Shown in pieces: positions 1-12,705 of a stretch of DNA of 64,000 bases. The notes under the pieces were generated by a model. It ran no database searches. It had not been told where the DNA came from and saw nothing but the letters and a program-made list of their open reading frames with translations. The stretch's first letter is position 1, and every line of letters begins with the position of its first letter. The DNA comes from Mermis nigrescens (taxonomy: Eukaryota > Nematoda > Enoplea > Mermithida > Mermithidae). Made by a program: the position numbers and the translations under genes. Where the stretch lies: positions 3,059,468 through 3,123,467 of the forward strand of contig JAVLUZ010000341.1 in the NCBI GenBank assembly GCA_036768485.1. Direction: 5' to 3'.

Positions 1-215
1 TCAATCATTGTTATGGTTGAATATTTATTTTAATCTGTTGGCCGCAGAATATACATCGATTTTTTGCGTTGCTTAGAGAAAGTGTGATTTTTAGCAGATT
101 TTCCGACTTTAGGTAGATTTTTCCTAGTCCCCTCCTTTTACATCCATAATAATCCACAATTCCAAGTATATTCATCTTTTTTGTTCCATCGGAGCATTTT
201 TCTTTGCTAGTTTTG
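1..215 (-). repeat. Fragment of repeat R (right end, inverted)
   Basis: The stretch from gccgcagaatatac to ttccatcggagcatttttct matches, in reverse orientation, the right end of the long repeat R at 26520-26712 and 39590-39785. Similar fragments lie at 27610-27800 and 41080-41240. Confidence 0.7.
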
Positions 216-299
216 GTAATACTTGACAACAACGCGTACCTGACTATTTGTGCAAGTTTATGCAAATTTCATGCAAATTTCTCACCTTCATTTGGTCAC

Positions 300-560
300 T
301 TCCGATGCGTTGATCATGAAAACGACCTTAATTTTTCAAGCCTCTTACAAGATAAGAGATTGAAAATATTTCAATTAGAAAGACTTGAATTGAGGCGTGT
401 GTATAATGACCTTATTTTAGTTTTTCAGCACGAAATCATACCTTCCGACACAAACTCCGCGATCAGGCTAAAGTGCGGAATATGGATTCCGTCAAAAATC
501 GTTGAAAATCAGCTCAGAAAGTTCGGATCTTTCTCAAAGCTTGCATTAAATTTAAAATAA
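300..560 (+). pseudogene. Possible LINE C-terminal fragment
   Basis: An open stretch contains DKRLKIFQLERLELRRVYND, which resembles the ERLHELGLDTLELRRLHND block found in the LINE fragments at 10957 and 23472. The rest is not recognisable. Weak evidence. Confidence 0.35.
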
Positions 561-789
561 GGCGCGAAAAGAAAGTTTTACGAAAGTCCATCCTATATTG
601 AGGGAGCTAACGGGTCTTAAAGTTCACAAATCAACAGTGCTTTAGCATCGGAAGTTTTTAAATATATCCTATAAATTGGTTTTTCTTAATTTTTCTTTCG
701 CATAGGCTCAGTTTTAGGTAAAGAATTTAAGGTTGCTTTATTCAGGTTCCTGCTTAGGTTAACATATAGCAACTTAGGTCGATTGATGC
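561..789. other. No feature seen
   Basis: AT-rich sequence without a supported gene or element end. Confidence 0.5.
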
Positions 790-1529
790 CACTGTTTTTT
801 TTGTACGAGACAAAGATTTTGAGGCTCGTACAAAGATCTTCGGAGCCATCTTTAAACAATGTACAGACTTTTTGGGGCAAAGTAATAGTAACTTTAACAC
901 TTTTTTGAGTAATTTTTTAGCAAAATTTCAAAAATTTTAGGCGCTTCGCGCCGAATATCATAATTACATTGTATTTAGCTCCAAGCGCTGGCATTAAACA
1001 CTCCAAAATCTATCTTAAAGCATCTTTGTACAGATTTTAGCATCTTTTACATCTATTTCTACTGTTTTATGAAGATTTTATGCAGAAAAAAGAACTATTA
1101 AACAACTTTGCACTGTTTTCTGCCGTTTGATGATAACACTGACTCTTTTACCTTTGCGTTGCATTAAATTCATAGGCAAATTGGTGTCTATTATGAGATT
1201 CACTCAGCACATTGCAACCGCATATTATTTATAATTGTGTAACACAAGTCATTTTAACTTGCTGAGTCGAATTTTATGTGTAATTTCAACCTAAGACTCA
1301 TGAAAATTTTGGCGTTTCGGGCCGAACTAATATAAACAGCTGAATTTAGGACAAAGTTACACCTTTTGCTAAGCGTGCGGGTCACGGATAACAATCTAGT
1401 AGTTTGTAAAAATGTGTATATTCAATAGCATATCTATACGTTATAAGTACAAAAAAATTTTCGCTCATTTAAAGACTTTTGCGTAGATCTTTGTACATGT
1501 ACAAAGAGGCTCGTACACAAAAAACAGTG
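790..1529. mobile_element. Family A TIR element A1, 740 bp
   Basis: Begins CACTGTTTTTTTTGTACG and ends GTACACAAAAAACAGTG, with perfect 8-bp target duplications attgatgc on each side (782-789 and 1530-1537). Contains the GGCGCTTCGCGCC palindrome at 940-952. It is longer than the usual 440-bp members. Confidence 0.85.
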
Positions 1530-2638
1530 ATTGATGCATATATTTAACCTTTTAGACGAAAATTTGCATAAATTTGCATACTTTTCACGCTTAAAAAGAT
1601 TTTCAAGCAAAAAAATAGTATATTTGTCATCATCATATCAAAAATGACACGAAAAATCATTTTTTGGCAAAAAAACTTCAAAACCAGGAATTTAATGTAC
1701 TAATTCTAAATCACGCAAAACATGAATTTCGCGGTAGAATCCGAAATATTTCGGGATCCATCATCCATGCACAGTTTTCATTCGGACTCATTTCCTGCGC
1801 CTCATTTTATCCCTTTCAGCAGGTTTCGTAAAAAAAATACAGACTTAATAAAATTATTTTTACGGATTTCTGACGGAACCCATAGGTATCCTGCATTTAC
1901 TCCCAGCGATTATAACCAATTTCAAATTTCCATAAGTCTACATACCAAAATTTGCGAGCCAGTGAAAATTTTTCCCATTAGACTCAGTGCCCTTTGCATC
2001 AGAAAATACCTATGCTTTTGTTAAAATCGCTGATTTTTACCACATTCGTCAATTTAGCTGTTTTATCTAGCAGATGCACTGGCGTAGCCAGGATTTTTCC
2101 TAGGGGATATGAAAATTTCTTATTTTAAAAGTCGATAAAAACGTATAAAAATGCGACGTGTATAATTGTGAAATAAGTCATTTTCGGACTTTTCATATCG
2201 CCCGCGATAGGTAATTTAAATGCATATAAAATTTGGTACTTCTACAGAATAGAAATATAAATAGTAAATAATAAAAACAAATAAATTTAATTGAAAAAAT
2301 ACGATGATTCAATAAATACTTCTAAAACAATTTTAATTTTTAGAACTAGTGCAGCACAATTTACAATTTCAATACTCGGGTGCGTACTAGGTACTATACA
2401 TATGCACATAAGCGGCGGGGGGTGAGGCAAGTAATAACCAACGCTGAAGGGTCAGCCAGATAGGTACTGTCCGGCGACTTTGAGCTGACGGGAAGTTTTT
2501 GCATCATTTCTGAGGTCAAACGCAGTGAAAATGTCAAAAAAATTTCGGCATTAACACTTTTATGTGCTTTTCACTCCAAAAGCACTGTAACTTGGTCAAT
2601 TTCTGTATTTTTTAGTATTAAAAGTGATATCATGCGGT
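1530..2638. other. No gene; one unresolved element end
   Basis: No supported coding. At about 2078 the sequence CACTGGCGTAGCCAGGATTT looks like a left end related to family D, but I could not find its partner. The 100-codon open frame at 1722 has no recognisable features. Confidence 0.4.
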
Positions 2639-3088
2639 CAGGCCCGTATCCGGGATTTTGTTTCGAGGGGAAGGGGGCTCGACCAAACTTTTTTAAACGT
2701 AAGGGAGGATCAAAGGATGAATTAAAAAAGACGGCGTACGACCACTAGAGCTGTAAACTTTGTAAATTTTGCGACCCAGATACCTTAAATATGGTGAGAA
2801 TCATATGGACACCCTTTTGAGCAAATCTTATTTTCTGCATAATACATGTGCAAAACAGAAGACACAGATGTTAAATACGCTTCCAGTTGTTAAGACTAAA
2901 AATGAAGTGTTCAAACCACGTGCTTGGGACTAAATAGACTCTAATTATAATTGTGAAATTCGGCGCGAAGCACCGGAAATTTTTACGATTTCTGGCTAAA
3001 AAAGCGGAGGGAGCAGTAAAGAAAAAAATCATTCTCATATTTCGTTTCGGGGGGCGAGTGCCCCCTATCCGCCCTGGATATGGGCCTG
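2639..3088. mobile_element. Family N TIR element N1, 450 bp
   Basis: Ends CAGGCCCGTATCCGGG and CCCTGGATATGGGCCTG are imperfect inverted repeats. Flanked by 8-bp duplications catgcggt (2631-2638) and catgcagt (3089-3096), one mismatch. Carries a degenerate palindrome ggcgcgaagcacc near 2962. Non-coding. Confidence 0.8.
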
Positions 3089-3905
3089 CATGCAGTCAAC
3101 ATCGACTAAACATGCTTTAAGAATGCGATCCAACTACGAAAAATGTTTTTTAGGCTATTTTAGCCATTACGGTCGTTCGAACAGCAAAAAATCGTGAGCG
3201 TTAAATTTGATGTTTTGAATTTCTACGATTTTTTCCTGCCTCCCCTCACCCGCCGACCCTGACCTTGTGCATCTATGACGGGTGCGTAATATTTTCTACT
3301 AAAAACACTGACGTACAATTTTAAACTCTCAAAAAGTATAGAAAAAGTGGAACATGTGAAGAAGAAATTCGGGTCTGGTCACTGTTTCTTCACAATAACT
3401 CCGAATATTTTGTACAATCGAAAATCGGCCAAAATACTGCCTACCTATACTTTGTGTACAAAGATGTACAGGAATCGCTCCAAAAATCTTGTACAAGCCT
3501 CAAAATTTTGCACAAGCCTCAAAATAGTTGTCATGTACAGAAATACAAAACAATAGGTCTCGTCCATAATGTCAATCAAAGAACTAGGGAAAAAAACAGT
3601 GGGCGCTACGCGCCAACTTTTTGAGTTTATTCTCAAAAAATCGTCGCTCAAAAATTTCTTCCTCCTTCTCCCCTCAGACAACACCACTGAGCAGAGGTTG
3701 CGCAGTGGGTGTCAGGTCGGTATCCAGGATTTGGTTTCGGAGGAGGGGGAGGGAGGCGGCGACCAAAATTTTTTTTAACGTTGGGGGGGGCGAAGAAAAA
3801 ATTTTAGTAATCGAATTTTGCCATCCGAATACTCATCTTAGAAACGGTAAGAATCCAAAGAAAACCATATCTTTTTAGGCTGGGGGCTAGGGTGGCGCGC
3901 TCAAG

Positions 3906-4505
3906 CGGCAGTAATTATTTGCAGTCAATTGCGAATGATACACTAATATAATATGCTTTATTCGGAGAAAAAATACAGTGAAATATTATTTGCAAACAAT
4001 GAAATATTATTTGCAGTCAAAAACCAGCGGCCTAGACTGCAAAACACAGTGTAATATTATTTGCAGTCAAAAACCAAAGGCTTAGACTGCAAATCATATC
4101 ACACTTAGTGTAAAATTATTTTCAGTCAAAAACCAGTGGCCTAAACTGCAAATAAGATCGGATACAGTTTAATAATATTTGTAGTCAAAAACCAGCGGCC
4201 TAAACTGCAAATAAGATCACGCACAGAGTAATATTATTTGTAGTGAAAAACCAGTGGCCTTGACTGCAAATAATATATCACAGTGCACTAAATTTTTTGC
4301 AGTCTAGGCTACTGGTTTTTGACTGCAAATAATATCAGACTGTGTCCTATCTTATTTGCAGTCTAGGCCGCTGGTTTGTTATTGACTGCAAATAATATTA
4401 CTATGTGTCCTATCTTATTTGCAGTCTAGGCCGCTCGTTTTTGACTACAAATAATATTTCACTGTAAGCTAAATTATTTGCAGTTGACTGCAAATAATTA
4501 CTGCC
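3906..4505. mobile_element. Foldback element M1, 600 bp
   Basis: Perfect 20-bp terminal inverted repeat GGCAGTAATTATTTGCAGTC (one base inside the left end); 8-bp duplications cgctcaag / cgctcaaa (3898-3905, 4506-4513). The interior is a row of about 58-60-bp modules containing ttatttgcagtcaaaaacca and cggcctagactgcaaataa, direct on the left arm and inverted on the right, so nearly the whole element can fold into one hairpin centred near 4285. An uninterrupted relative of the insertion site is at 34070-34140. A short related fragment is at 48870-48960. No coding capacity. Confidence 0.85.
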
Positions 4506-4545
4506 CGCTCAAAAAGAAAATTTTGTAAAGAGAGCACTTCGATTT

Positions 4546-4870
4546 TAGAATAGTAGAATAGTTTATTGGCTGAATTACATGGACAAGACATGTTACAACG
4601 AATACCAATACAATAATGCAAAGAATTATTAAATGAGCAATTTTAGGAAAGGAATTGTCAATAAATGCAAAAAAACGAGAAATAAGTGAGTTGGTATGTA
4701 AGTAAAGCCAGGGCGTACAGGCAGTGCACTTACATACGCCCCTTAAGAAATTCTAATAAATTAGGCATTGAAACCAAAACCCTAAACTGTTTAAGATTTC
4801 TGCAGTCAACAATACATTGTGGCAATGTATTTCAAATTCTAGCCAATTCTAGATTTTGAATCGTTACGCT
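4546..4870 (-). pseudogene. LINE 3' end, inverted
   Basis: Shares the 3' segment of the LINE at 23336-23600 (the cgtac...cgcccctt(t)a(a)gaaatt block, and ctgcagtcaacaata). Only the tail and last codons remain. Confidence 0.65.
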
Positions 4871-5228
4871 AAAATTTTTACAAAATCAGCCGAATTGCGG
4901 TTCTGAATTCAACCTAAAAATGATCAAAGTTCATCAGCCAATTCATAATCGTCGCCAAAAATTGCTTTCATTCTTGCTCCTTGAACAAATATCATTTTTT
5001 GCAAAAAAAAACCTGTGAAGAACTGAAGACATAGATGCAAAATACGCTTTAGGTTGTATGAAAACTAAAATTGTAGTGTTTAAACTACGCGCATGGGACT
5101 TAATAGACTCTAATTATCAAATTTTTTCCGATTTTTGGCTAAAAAGCAAAGGGGAGGTGAGAGAAAAAAGCATTCCCAAATTTCGTTTAGGGGGGTGCAA
5201 ATGCCCTAATCTCCCCCCTTTCCCACTG

Positions 5229-6736
5229 TAGGAAGGGAAGGAGGGAATACCCATGAGAAAAATTTTGAAATGTTCAAAAACTGAGCAATATGGTTGGATG
5301 ATGCTATTCTGCGATGTAAATTTGAAATTTCTAAAGGAAATTTTTAAACGCAAGCTCAATACTTTCGATCTGCTATTATTTTGAAGAGACTTGCTTAAGT
5401 TGTCACTTTTGTGACTGCGTGTCCCTATTGCTAACGTCGTATATATGTTGTCATGTGTGTCATTTAAAAACTCGTTGTCTTTTTTTATCGAAAGTTGCAT
5501 CCGTTTTGTATTTGTTTTTTTCGTGGACGTTGCATTGCATGCAATGAATGCTTTGATTTGACAAAAACGTCGGCGCTTCGCGTCGATTTCTTTTATCCTT
5601 TGGCAGTTTTTATCGTTTTATTTACAGGGAAAGTCAAAACATCAGGGCTTCGCGCGCGTTACGAGCATTTATCCGTCGAAAACGTAAAAAAATTTCAAAA
5701 AAATAAATTTTTTTATTGCCTCAGGATGATGTGAACAGCCCAAAAATACCTTATTCAACGGCACCAGCTTATTTTTATAGGTTTTTAGATAACAAAATTT
5801 TTTCGGATTCCCCCTTCCTTGGCGAAAATCCTGGCTCTGCCTGTGTTTTGTGTTTTCATCTAAGCAGATAAATTTTCTTCTTTGTTTCTTCTTAACCTAC
5901 AGTAATAACAACATTGTTTTGAAGAAAATGAGATTCTCTACTTCAGACAAAATATTAAAGAAATGGACATACCCGAAGTTTACAATATAAGATTCCGGCA
6001 ACTGTAGTCTGTTTTTTTAGCCTAATGCATGGAAACGATCGATAATCAAAAGTGTTTTTTACTGTAATATCGATTTTTCAGAGCTCCGCAGTCAATTAGG
6101 GTCACTCTGCACTCCGTCGCTCCATACAGAAATGGGGTACTACAGCAATAAGACATTTTCTTATCGCGCAATTTCAAGCATCAGCTTAAAAAATAGATCA
6201 TAAAATGCGGATAAATCTGCGATGCACGTATACATATTAGGTAAATATGTTTTTAGATTAGAGTCTACATCAATTCTAAAGATTTAATCCAGCACAGCAT
6301 TACGATAATTATATATCAAATTAATGCTATAATCGCAATCTGTCAGTTTTAAAAATTTATGCCCAAATTTGTGTGAAATAGACTATTATTTTTAAGCTCA
6401 TCTATGAAGTCGCTCGGAAACCGCAATGGATGACATTGGTAGAGTACCTATACATAGTCTATAGTCTGTTTTTTAACTTGCATGGATCCGTCCGTAAAAC
6501 GAATATCCTTATTACTGTAGCGCTCGATTTTTCCGTTGCTCTACAGATTCGGTATCAAATTTTTTTATAGATATGACGTGTGTAGTGATGAAGGATTCGG
6601 GTGTTGCGGATAAGGAAAATAATTTTCCGAGCGAATTCATGCACTATTGTAGAGATGGCTCTACACCTCGTTTTCGATGCGTTGGTTCAATGCGAAATTC
6701 CATTCGTTTTGTGCTATTTTGTACATACATTCCGAT
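5229..6736. other. No gene recognised
   Basis: AT-rich sequence. Contains ggcgcttcgcgtcg near 5571, a degenerate member of the recurring palindrome. The open frames here have no domain I can recognise. Confidence 0.5.
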
Positions 6737-7004
6737 CACACATGGGCGTGGGGGGGGGTTTGGGGGTATGCACCCCCCCCAGAAACCAAAATACCCCCCC
6801 CAGAAATCAAAATACCCCCCAGAATTCAATTTTTGAAAATTTTTTTTGTTTTTTTTCGCAATTTTTTGATGCCAATGGATAGTGCTTGATGAGAAACGTC
6901 GAAAAATGGTGTTTTTATCGCCATACCACCATTTTTAAGGCCATTTTTTGACCTTCAAAAAAATCTTGCACCCCCCCCCAGAATTTTCTTGCTGCCCACG
7001 TATA
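6737..7004. mobile_element. Family B MITE B1, 268 bp
   Basis: Ends CACACATGGGCGTGG and CTGCCCACGTATA; perfect 8-bp duplications attccgat (6729-6736 and 7005-7012). Long G or C runs (up to nine) near both ends; interior contains accaccatttttaaggccat. Non-coding. Confidence 0.88.
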
Positions 7005-8746
7005 ATTCCGATGACTGTTTGCCCCAGATGCTCAATTTCGTGCTTAATTTACATTTGCACGTACGCGACCACTCAGCGTAACGCTTTAGTGTGTCGCCCG
7101 GGACCACCTTCCCTCGTAAAATTATCATATCTTCATTTCCTTTCCCACACATATATTCAATAAAAATCCGGGATAGGAAAATGGGCACTCGGGCTTAATG
7201 CGACTTGAGTACGAATTGGTATGTGTGCTATCATATCATACGTGTGTTAAAACTCCATATGTGTGTGTCTCATATTCGTGTCTATTTCGTTTGTACATTC
7301 TTTACCCTAAGCTTTGCCCATAGGCCTATTGTTATTCTCGTAGATCCATTCCGCGTTTCTTTGTCCGTGTTTGATACACCTCTTTTTCGTATCGTTTAAA
7401 ACTGTGTGCGAGCGCAGTTTTGACGATCATTCCGGCACTTTAAGAATTTTTCATTTTACATTGAGCTTTGAGCCTTTTTAGGCCAGCTTGTACGCTGTGC
7501 TTCGTTTTTCTTTTCCGTCCGACGCATTTTTTTCCGCACGTAGTCTCCCTGTGTTAGTTTTTCCCCTGGGTGGCTGCAGGAAATCTCGTCGTATTTGATC
7601 GCGTAGTGGGCAGGCTTTTTTCGCCCTTACGCATTTGCTGTTTTATTTGTGTGCCTTCACGGCAATTGTTGTATGCCATTGGCGGGCTACATGCCCTCGT
7701 AATTACATTGTTGTTTTTAACCGATTAGCGTAACACGACAGTCGGCAGCATGCATCTTCATGCTGTCGCGTTTTTTATTGCTTCATAATTTTCTGTCCAA
7801 AAATATTGTAAAAATTAATTATTTAATTAACGATGTTGGGCTCAGTTGAATTTCCGTGCTGTTGAATTCTGTTCTTGTGCTACACTATACTTAGTGTAAA
7901 TACAGAGGTGTCCTATGTGTACAAAGACGACATAGAACACGTGTATTTGCCTTCGAGATTTACCTAGGTACATAGGTACTTAAGTCTACGCTCAGTGCTG
8001 GCCCCAATCGCGCGGCCCTGGATAGCTTTCGATCTTTGGACCCTCAGAGACCTTACGGCTTCGATCCCCTCAGCCCTAATATTGCTGGCCGCTTTTATGT
8101 CGGGTGATCTCAGCAGCTACGCCCTAAGACCTAAGGCTACCTACCTAGTCTCGGAATTTGCCGCGGAGGTCAGTTGACCTATCTTAAGCTCAAGTTGTTT
8201 ATTTAACTTATTTTCCAATCAGTGCCTGGTTCGAAATGTTTTGGTTCCTAATATGTGTAGCACGCTGAACTATGAAAACAACAACATCGAGCTCTAATCT
8301 GATCAATCATCTCTAAAGATTAGATAATATTTTTCGATCAATTTTTGGTTTGAGAAATAAATTAATATTTCCAAATAAAATAAGTTATCATACGAAATTT
8401 ACCTATCAGTCCACTAAAATGGGTAGAAGTCCTCGACGTGGGTGTGGCCGACCTAACCCTCGGTATAACCAAAAATCACTGGGTAGGTTTTTCTATATTT
8501 TAATTCAACGAAGAATTCACGGCCTGGATGCCGGACAACAACCATAAAGCAAAAAGAAAGCAAAAACGTACGGACTATACAATCGTACGACTGGCCAACG
8601 AAAAAGCCAACGGCCAGACTAAACTACAACGTTAAGTACACTGGCCTCAAGGATCATTACAGTAAAATAAACAAAGATCAATTTAACGTAATACTGAATC
8701 ACTTTTATCTCAGATCGAATATTATCAATTACACAAGCGGTATGCA
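7005..8746. other. No gene recognised; GC-richer patch at about 7990-8180
   Basis: The patch at 7990-8180 is clearly GC-richer than its surroundings and holds a 60-codon open frame with no recognisable domain. The sequence from about 7832 (TGTTGGGCTCAG) has the look of an LTR start, but no second LTR, primer-binding site or gag/pol is visible. Confidence 0.35.
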
Positions 8747-8846
8747 NNNNNNNNNNNNNNNNNNNNNNNNNNNNNNNNNNNNNNNNNNNNNNNNNNNNNN
8801 NNNNNNNNNNNNNNNNNNNNNNNNNNNNNNNNNNNNNNNNNNNNNN
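8747..8846. other. Assembly gap (100 N)
   Basis: Exactly 100 N, a conventional placeholder for a gap of unknown size. Confidence 0.99.
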
Positions 8847-8966
8847 AAAATTGCTAAAAAAAGCAAAGAAAATTTCAAAAATTGAATTCTGGGGTTATTT
8901 TGATTTCTGGGGGTATTTCAACTTATGGGAGAGTGCATACCCCCTAAACCCCCGCGTTCATGTGTG
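8847..8966. mobile_element. Family B MITE, part next to gap
   Basis: Right half of a family B element (gaattctggggttattttga, ending in the ccccgcgttcatgtgtg type terminus); the left half is lost in the gap. It may be inserted in the LINE ORF1 that follows. Confidence 0.7.
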
Positions 8967-9600
8967 GTCGCTTGCCTTCTGGATCAACCGGCCCGTCACA
9001 GAACACGTACTGAACGCCTGATGGTCGGATGCTTTCGAATTTGTTGCTTCCTTCGTTGGCGACCAACAACTCGCGGACTGCGGCCAAATCATCCTTAGTG
9101 TCTGGCAAGCCGAACAAAACAGCATTACGCTCTTCAGGCGCGCATAAAGTACGTCCTCGATGGCGCCGGTGAAAGTTTTGGTGCCCGTAGCAGGAAACGT
9201 GTTTGCATATGATTGGGCTGGGCGGCGTAAATGGGGTGGGAACGGATTCATCAGTGGTGGAAAGACTAAATCCGATGTCTGTGACTGTTCCAATTTCGAT
9301 TCTAAAGCAACGAATCGACGCTCTAGCAAAGCCACTTTACTCGAAAGCTCCTTCAATTGCGTAAAAACAGGTTTGCAGTTCGCGCAAATCAACGGCAAGT
9401 CGAATTTTGCGTTTATAAAATCGGGATAGAATTGTACGACGGCTGCAGGAATGCCGAGGCAGTCGCTTATGGGACCACTGTTCGCACATTTCATCGCAAC
9501 TTAGTGCCGTTTTGTCCTTTTGTGCTACCGCTTTTTGGCAAACAGTACATGGCTGATGTTGTTTCTGATCGCCTTTGCTCGACTGGCTATTCTTGTTCCG
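8955..9600 (-). pseudogene. LINE ORF1-like protein with PHD finger, frameshifted
   Basis: Reading the minus strand: a C4HC3 PHD-like finger (CTVCQK, CDEMCEQWSH, then CLGIP and LICANC), followed by a heptad-rich coiled coil (LKELSSKVALLERRFVALES) and, in another frame, RNAVLFGLPDTKDDLAAV with its following helix. PHD finger plus coiled coil plus an RNxxxFGLP segment is the layout of ORF1 in CR1/L2-type non-LTR retrotransposons, where it acts as a nucleic-acid chaperone. At least two frameshifts (near 9457 and near 9150) break it. Its own ORF2 is not visible next to it. Confidence 0.75.
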
Positions 9601-10287
9601 ATTGGCTATAGTCTATTGCACGTTATTTGGCTCTTTGAGCTTGGGCACTCTGGGTCAGTCTGGTTCTTAGGAGCTGTCAGAGCTTGACCGGCAGCCTCAA
9701 GCAAAATAAAAATACTTATGTATATGCGCCAGGTCGAACTCCATATTGCGCGCTGAGAAGTGAGTGGTAATATCGCTAGACCACTTGGGGAAGTCGCAGC
9801 GAAGTTTAATATATTACATTGCTTTAAATACAATTGGCGAATCAGTTGATGCGAGAGACGGGTCCTACTAAGGAACTGCTTTTTGCCGATTGGCTGGATT
9901 GTTAATACTTTCGAGTCACCATACTGTAAAACGTCTTAAGAATTTTTAAACAGAGTAAAGGTTAAAAAATAAACTATTTTTCTCATGTTAGATGTGTCGA
10001 ATTTTGTGTTTGCAGCAAGTTATTACTGTTGTGTAAATTACTATTTGATGGTTCTTACTGTACAAATCCAGAATAATGCAAACAGTCATTATTCAAGACA
10101 AGACGATAGCGCCATCCCATCCCACTGACCATTATATTAGTGATAATGATCATACATGTAAGAGGCCTCCCATCCCCCCAGGCCAAAAAATTTTTGATCT
10201 CGCCTATTTTTGAAAATATTTGAAATTTTAGGCCGTTTTAAGGCGTTCTTGTCCGTTTTTGGCCAAAAATTGGAGGTCATCTACCCG
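9601..10287. other. No gene recognised
   Basis: No supported coding or element ends; a fragment around 10140-10205 resembles the C-rich ends of family O. Confidence 0.4.
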
Positions 10288-10480
10288 GGCATTAGTAAAA
10301 GGTGGCCCCAACGCGCATAGGTAAAAAGTGGCCCTGGCGCGCATGGATAAAAGGTGGCGCTGGCCTTGGCCCTCGCCAACTAGGTAGAAGGCGACGCTAG
10401 CTTGGGCCCTTTCCTCTCCAGCTGGATAAAGGGTGGCGCTGGCCTTGGCTCTGGATCTCGTCAACAAAGGTGGTGCTGGA
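10288..10480. repeat. GC-rich direct repeats
   Basis: Four to five degenerate copies of a unit containing aggtggcgctggccttggc. A related single unit is at about 19085-19115 (ggccagcgccagcgccacct, opposite strand). Any peptide encoded is probably incidental. Confidence 0.6.
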
Positions 10481-10721
10481 GATGGCCTTCATCACCGCCA
10501 TACAAGTTGAACTGACTGAACTTAAACAGAACTGTAATAGTTTATTGCTGAAAAGTGAAAACGCGACAATTACGAACTGTTAATAGTTTTGCTGAAACAT
10601 CAGAAATGGCCTGGGATGAACTTAATTTTAGTTATTCATCGTCCAATCGAAGGTAGAAGGCATCTAAGGCTAAAGATGCTGAACTGCTAGTTATGGCTTA
10701 TAAAACGTATATCCGACCTCT

Positions 10722-12705
10722 TAACAACAACAACAACAACAACAATTTATTCGCTAAGTCAAAAGAAAATATTAACATACATGGATAGGACGAATGAACG
10801 AAAATGAAAATACATGAAAGACAAAACAAATTAAGTATGACGAAGCAGGTAAACGTAAAGGCAATAGAAAAACTGCTCTTACTTACGCCCCTTTAAGAAA
10901 TTTAGAAAGGTTTAATCTTTTAAGTTTAGTCAGAAAAACGTGTCTATTTGGAGCACTTATAATCTGTTCAGGTAGAGAGTTCCAGATAGAATTATTCGAT
11001 TACAAAAATCAAATTTTCTGCAATTTTTATTTACATGATTGACGAGAAGTTTACAAGAATTTGCTGCTCGATTAGAATTTAAATTAATTGTGAAGAAATC
11101 CTTGAAAGGAAGAGCTTTACATTTGATAATAGAAAAGGCTAATGTTAGGTCGTTATGGAGGCGTCTTAGCTCAAGAGTGTCCAGACCAAGTTCGTGTAAT
11201 CTTTCAGCATATGTCAAATTTTTATCACTAAAAATTCGTTTCGTAAACCTTCTTTGAACCCGTTCGACGGAGGTGATATCACACAGCAGGTAAGGACTCC
11301 ACAAAACATCAGCAAAATTCAAGCACTGGTCGAACGTAAGCAATGAAGGCCTTAACAAGTAATAATCCCATCTTTAGAAATAAAACTACGCAAGATCAGA
11401 TTGCTTAACTGCATGCCTTTTTCACAATATATTCACAATGAGATCTGGACGATAAATTAGAATTCAGAAAACCACTCCAAATCTTTTACACAAAGTGTGT
11501 CAGTAGAAAGATAGAAATCATTTATGTGATAAGAGTGCCTAGGGTTTGAACTACCCAGATATAGAACTAAACATTTATTAACTGATATTTTTAATTGCCA
11601 TGTATTGGCCCACTCATGCACATAATTTATGTCAGCTTGAAATGTCATGAAATTGGATGATAGATTCCAAAGTTTGATATCGTCAGCAAACAAAGTAAAA
11701 TTACTGTTTTGGCGCATTTCACATAAGTCGTTAATGAAGATTAAAAAAAGTGTGGGACCTAGTATACTACCCTGGGGCACGCCACTGGTAACAGGAATGG
11801 AACCAGATAAAGAATTTTTAATTTTAACGACTTGGGATCTATTAGTCAAGAAATTTTCGATCCAATTAAAAGAGAGTTTGTTCAGTCCATAAGATGCCAA
11901 CTTAATTAGCAGTTTTTTGTGTGACACGGTATCAAAAGCCTTACAAAAGTCAATGTAGACAATGTCAACAGGAATTCCCTCATCTAGAAATTTGGTCCAC
12001 TGATTTTTGCACTCAACAAGTTGTAACGCACATGATCTATTTTTTCTAAAACCAAACTGTTTTTCACTTAGCAGATTTTGCTTCTCTAGATAAAAGCAAG
12101 GACATGTTCATTATAGATTCCATTAATTTACAAGAAACACAACATAAGGAAATTGGACGATAGTTATCAACTGATGACATATCCCCCTTTTTATGAACTG
12201 GGATCACAACAGCTTTTCGCCAAAAATCGGATATCTTTTCCACTTTGATAAGAAACGTTAAAGATGGTTTCTAAAGGTGAGAGCAACACTGTTTTCAACT
12301 TTTTAATAAAATATGCACACAAGCCATCGGGGCCAAGCGACCAAGTGGGCTTAAGCCTACTTATGGATTCAGAAATAGTCAGAACATCAAATTTTACAGA
12401 AAGAGGATGAGCATCACTTTTGACTCTGTTTGCGAAATGAGGAGAAACAAGATCGTCAATAACAAAATTACTCGCAAAAAAAGAGTTGTAAGCATTAGCT
12501 TTTTCAAAATCATTATCTATCATCCTACCATCACACATTAATATTGAAGCTGACTTTGTCTTTCTTAACCGGTCATTTACGAAAGAATAAAAATTTTTTA
12601 CATTTCGAGAATTTAAAAGCTTACGTTCCTCCCTCGTGAAAAGATCTTTCAAAGCAAATTTAATTTCTTTAGTAATCTTCTTATACTTGCTTAAAATAAC
12701 AGGGC
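10722..12705 (-). pseudogene. LINE reverse transcriptase (ORF2) fragment
   Basis: Minus-strand order: an endonuclease-RT linker (KDLFTREERKLLNSRN, about 12650), LGPDGLCAYFIKKL, YRPISL, FRKNRSC, YIDFCKAFDTVSH, GVPQGSILGPTLFLIFINDL, then LFADDIKLW with the catalytic FADD box, and a C-terminal block SVERVQRRFTKRIF. This is a CR1/jockey-like non-LTR reverse transcriptase. At least two frameshifts and a small deletion near 11400 kill it. Its 3' end carries a short (CAA)n tract (10727-10744), i.e. a (TTG)n tail in sense orientation. The 5' end is cut at about 12705, where an opposite-strand LINE begins. Confidence 0.9.

Larger units (their letters stand above)
3713..5228. mobile_element. Second family N copy, broken by two insertions
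   Basis: Left part begins CAGGTCGGTATCCAGG; the right part (about 5000-5228) aligns with the inside and right end of N1. Between them sit foldback element M1 and a LINE 3' end. Target duplication not resolved. Confidence 0.55.

Noticed and set aside
7832..8420. Solo LTR of a BEL-like retrotransposon
   Set aside because: Only a TGTTGGG start supports it; no matching end, duplication or internal genes were found.
9160..9611. Plus-strand open frames at 9160-9429 and 9357-9611
   Set aside because: They are antisense shadows of the LINE ORF1, which has recognisable zinc-finger and coiled-coil features on the minus strand.
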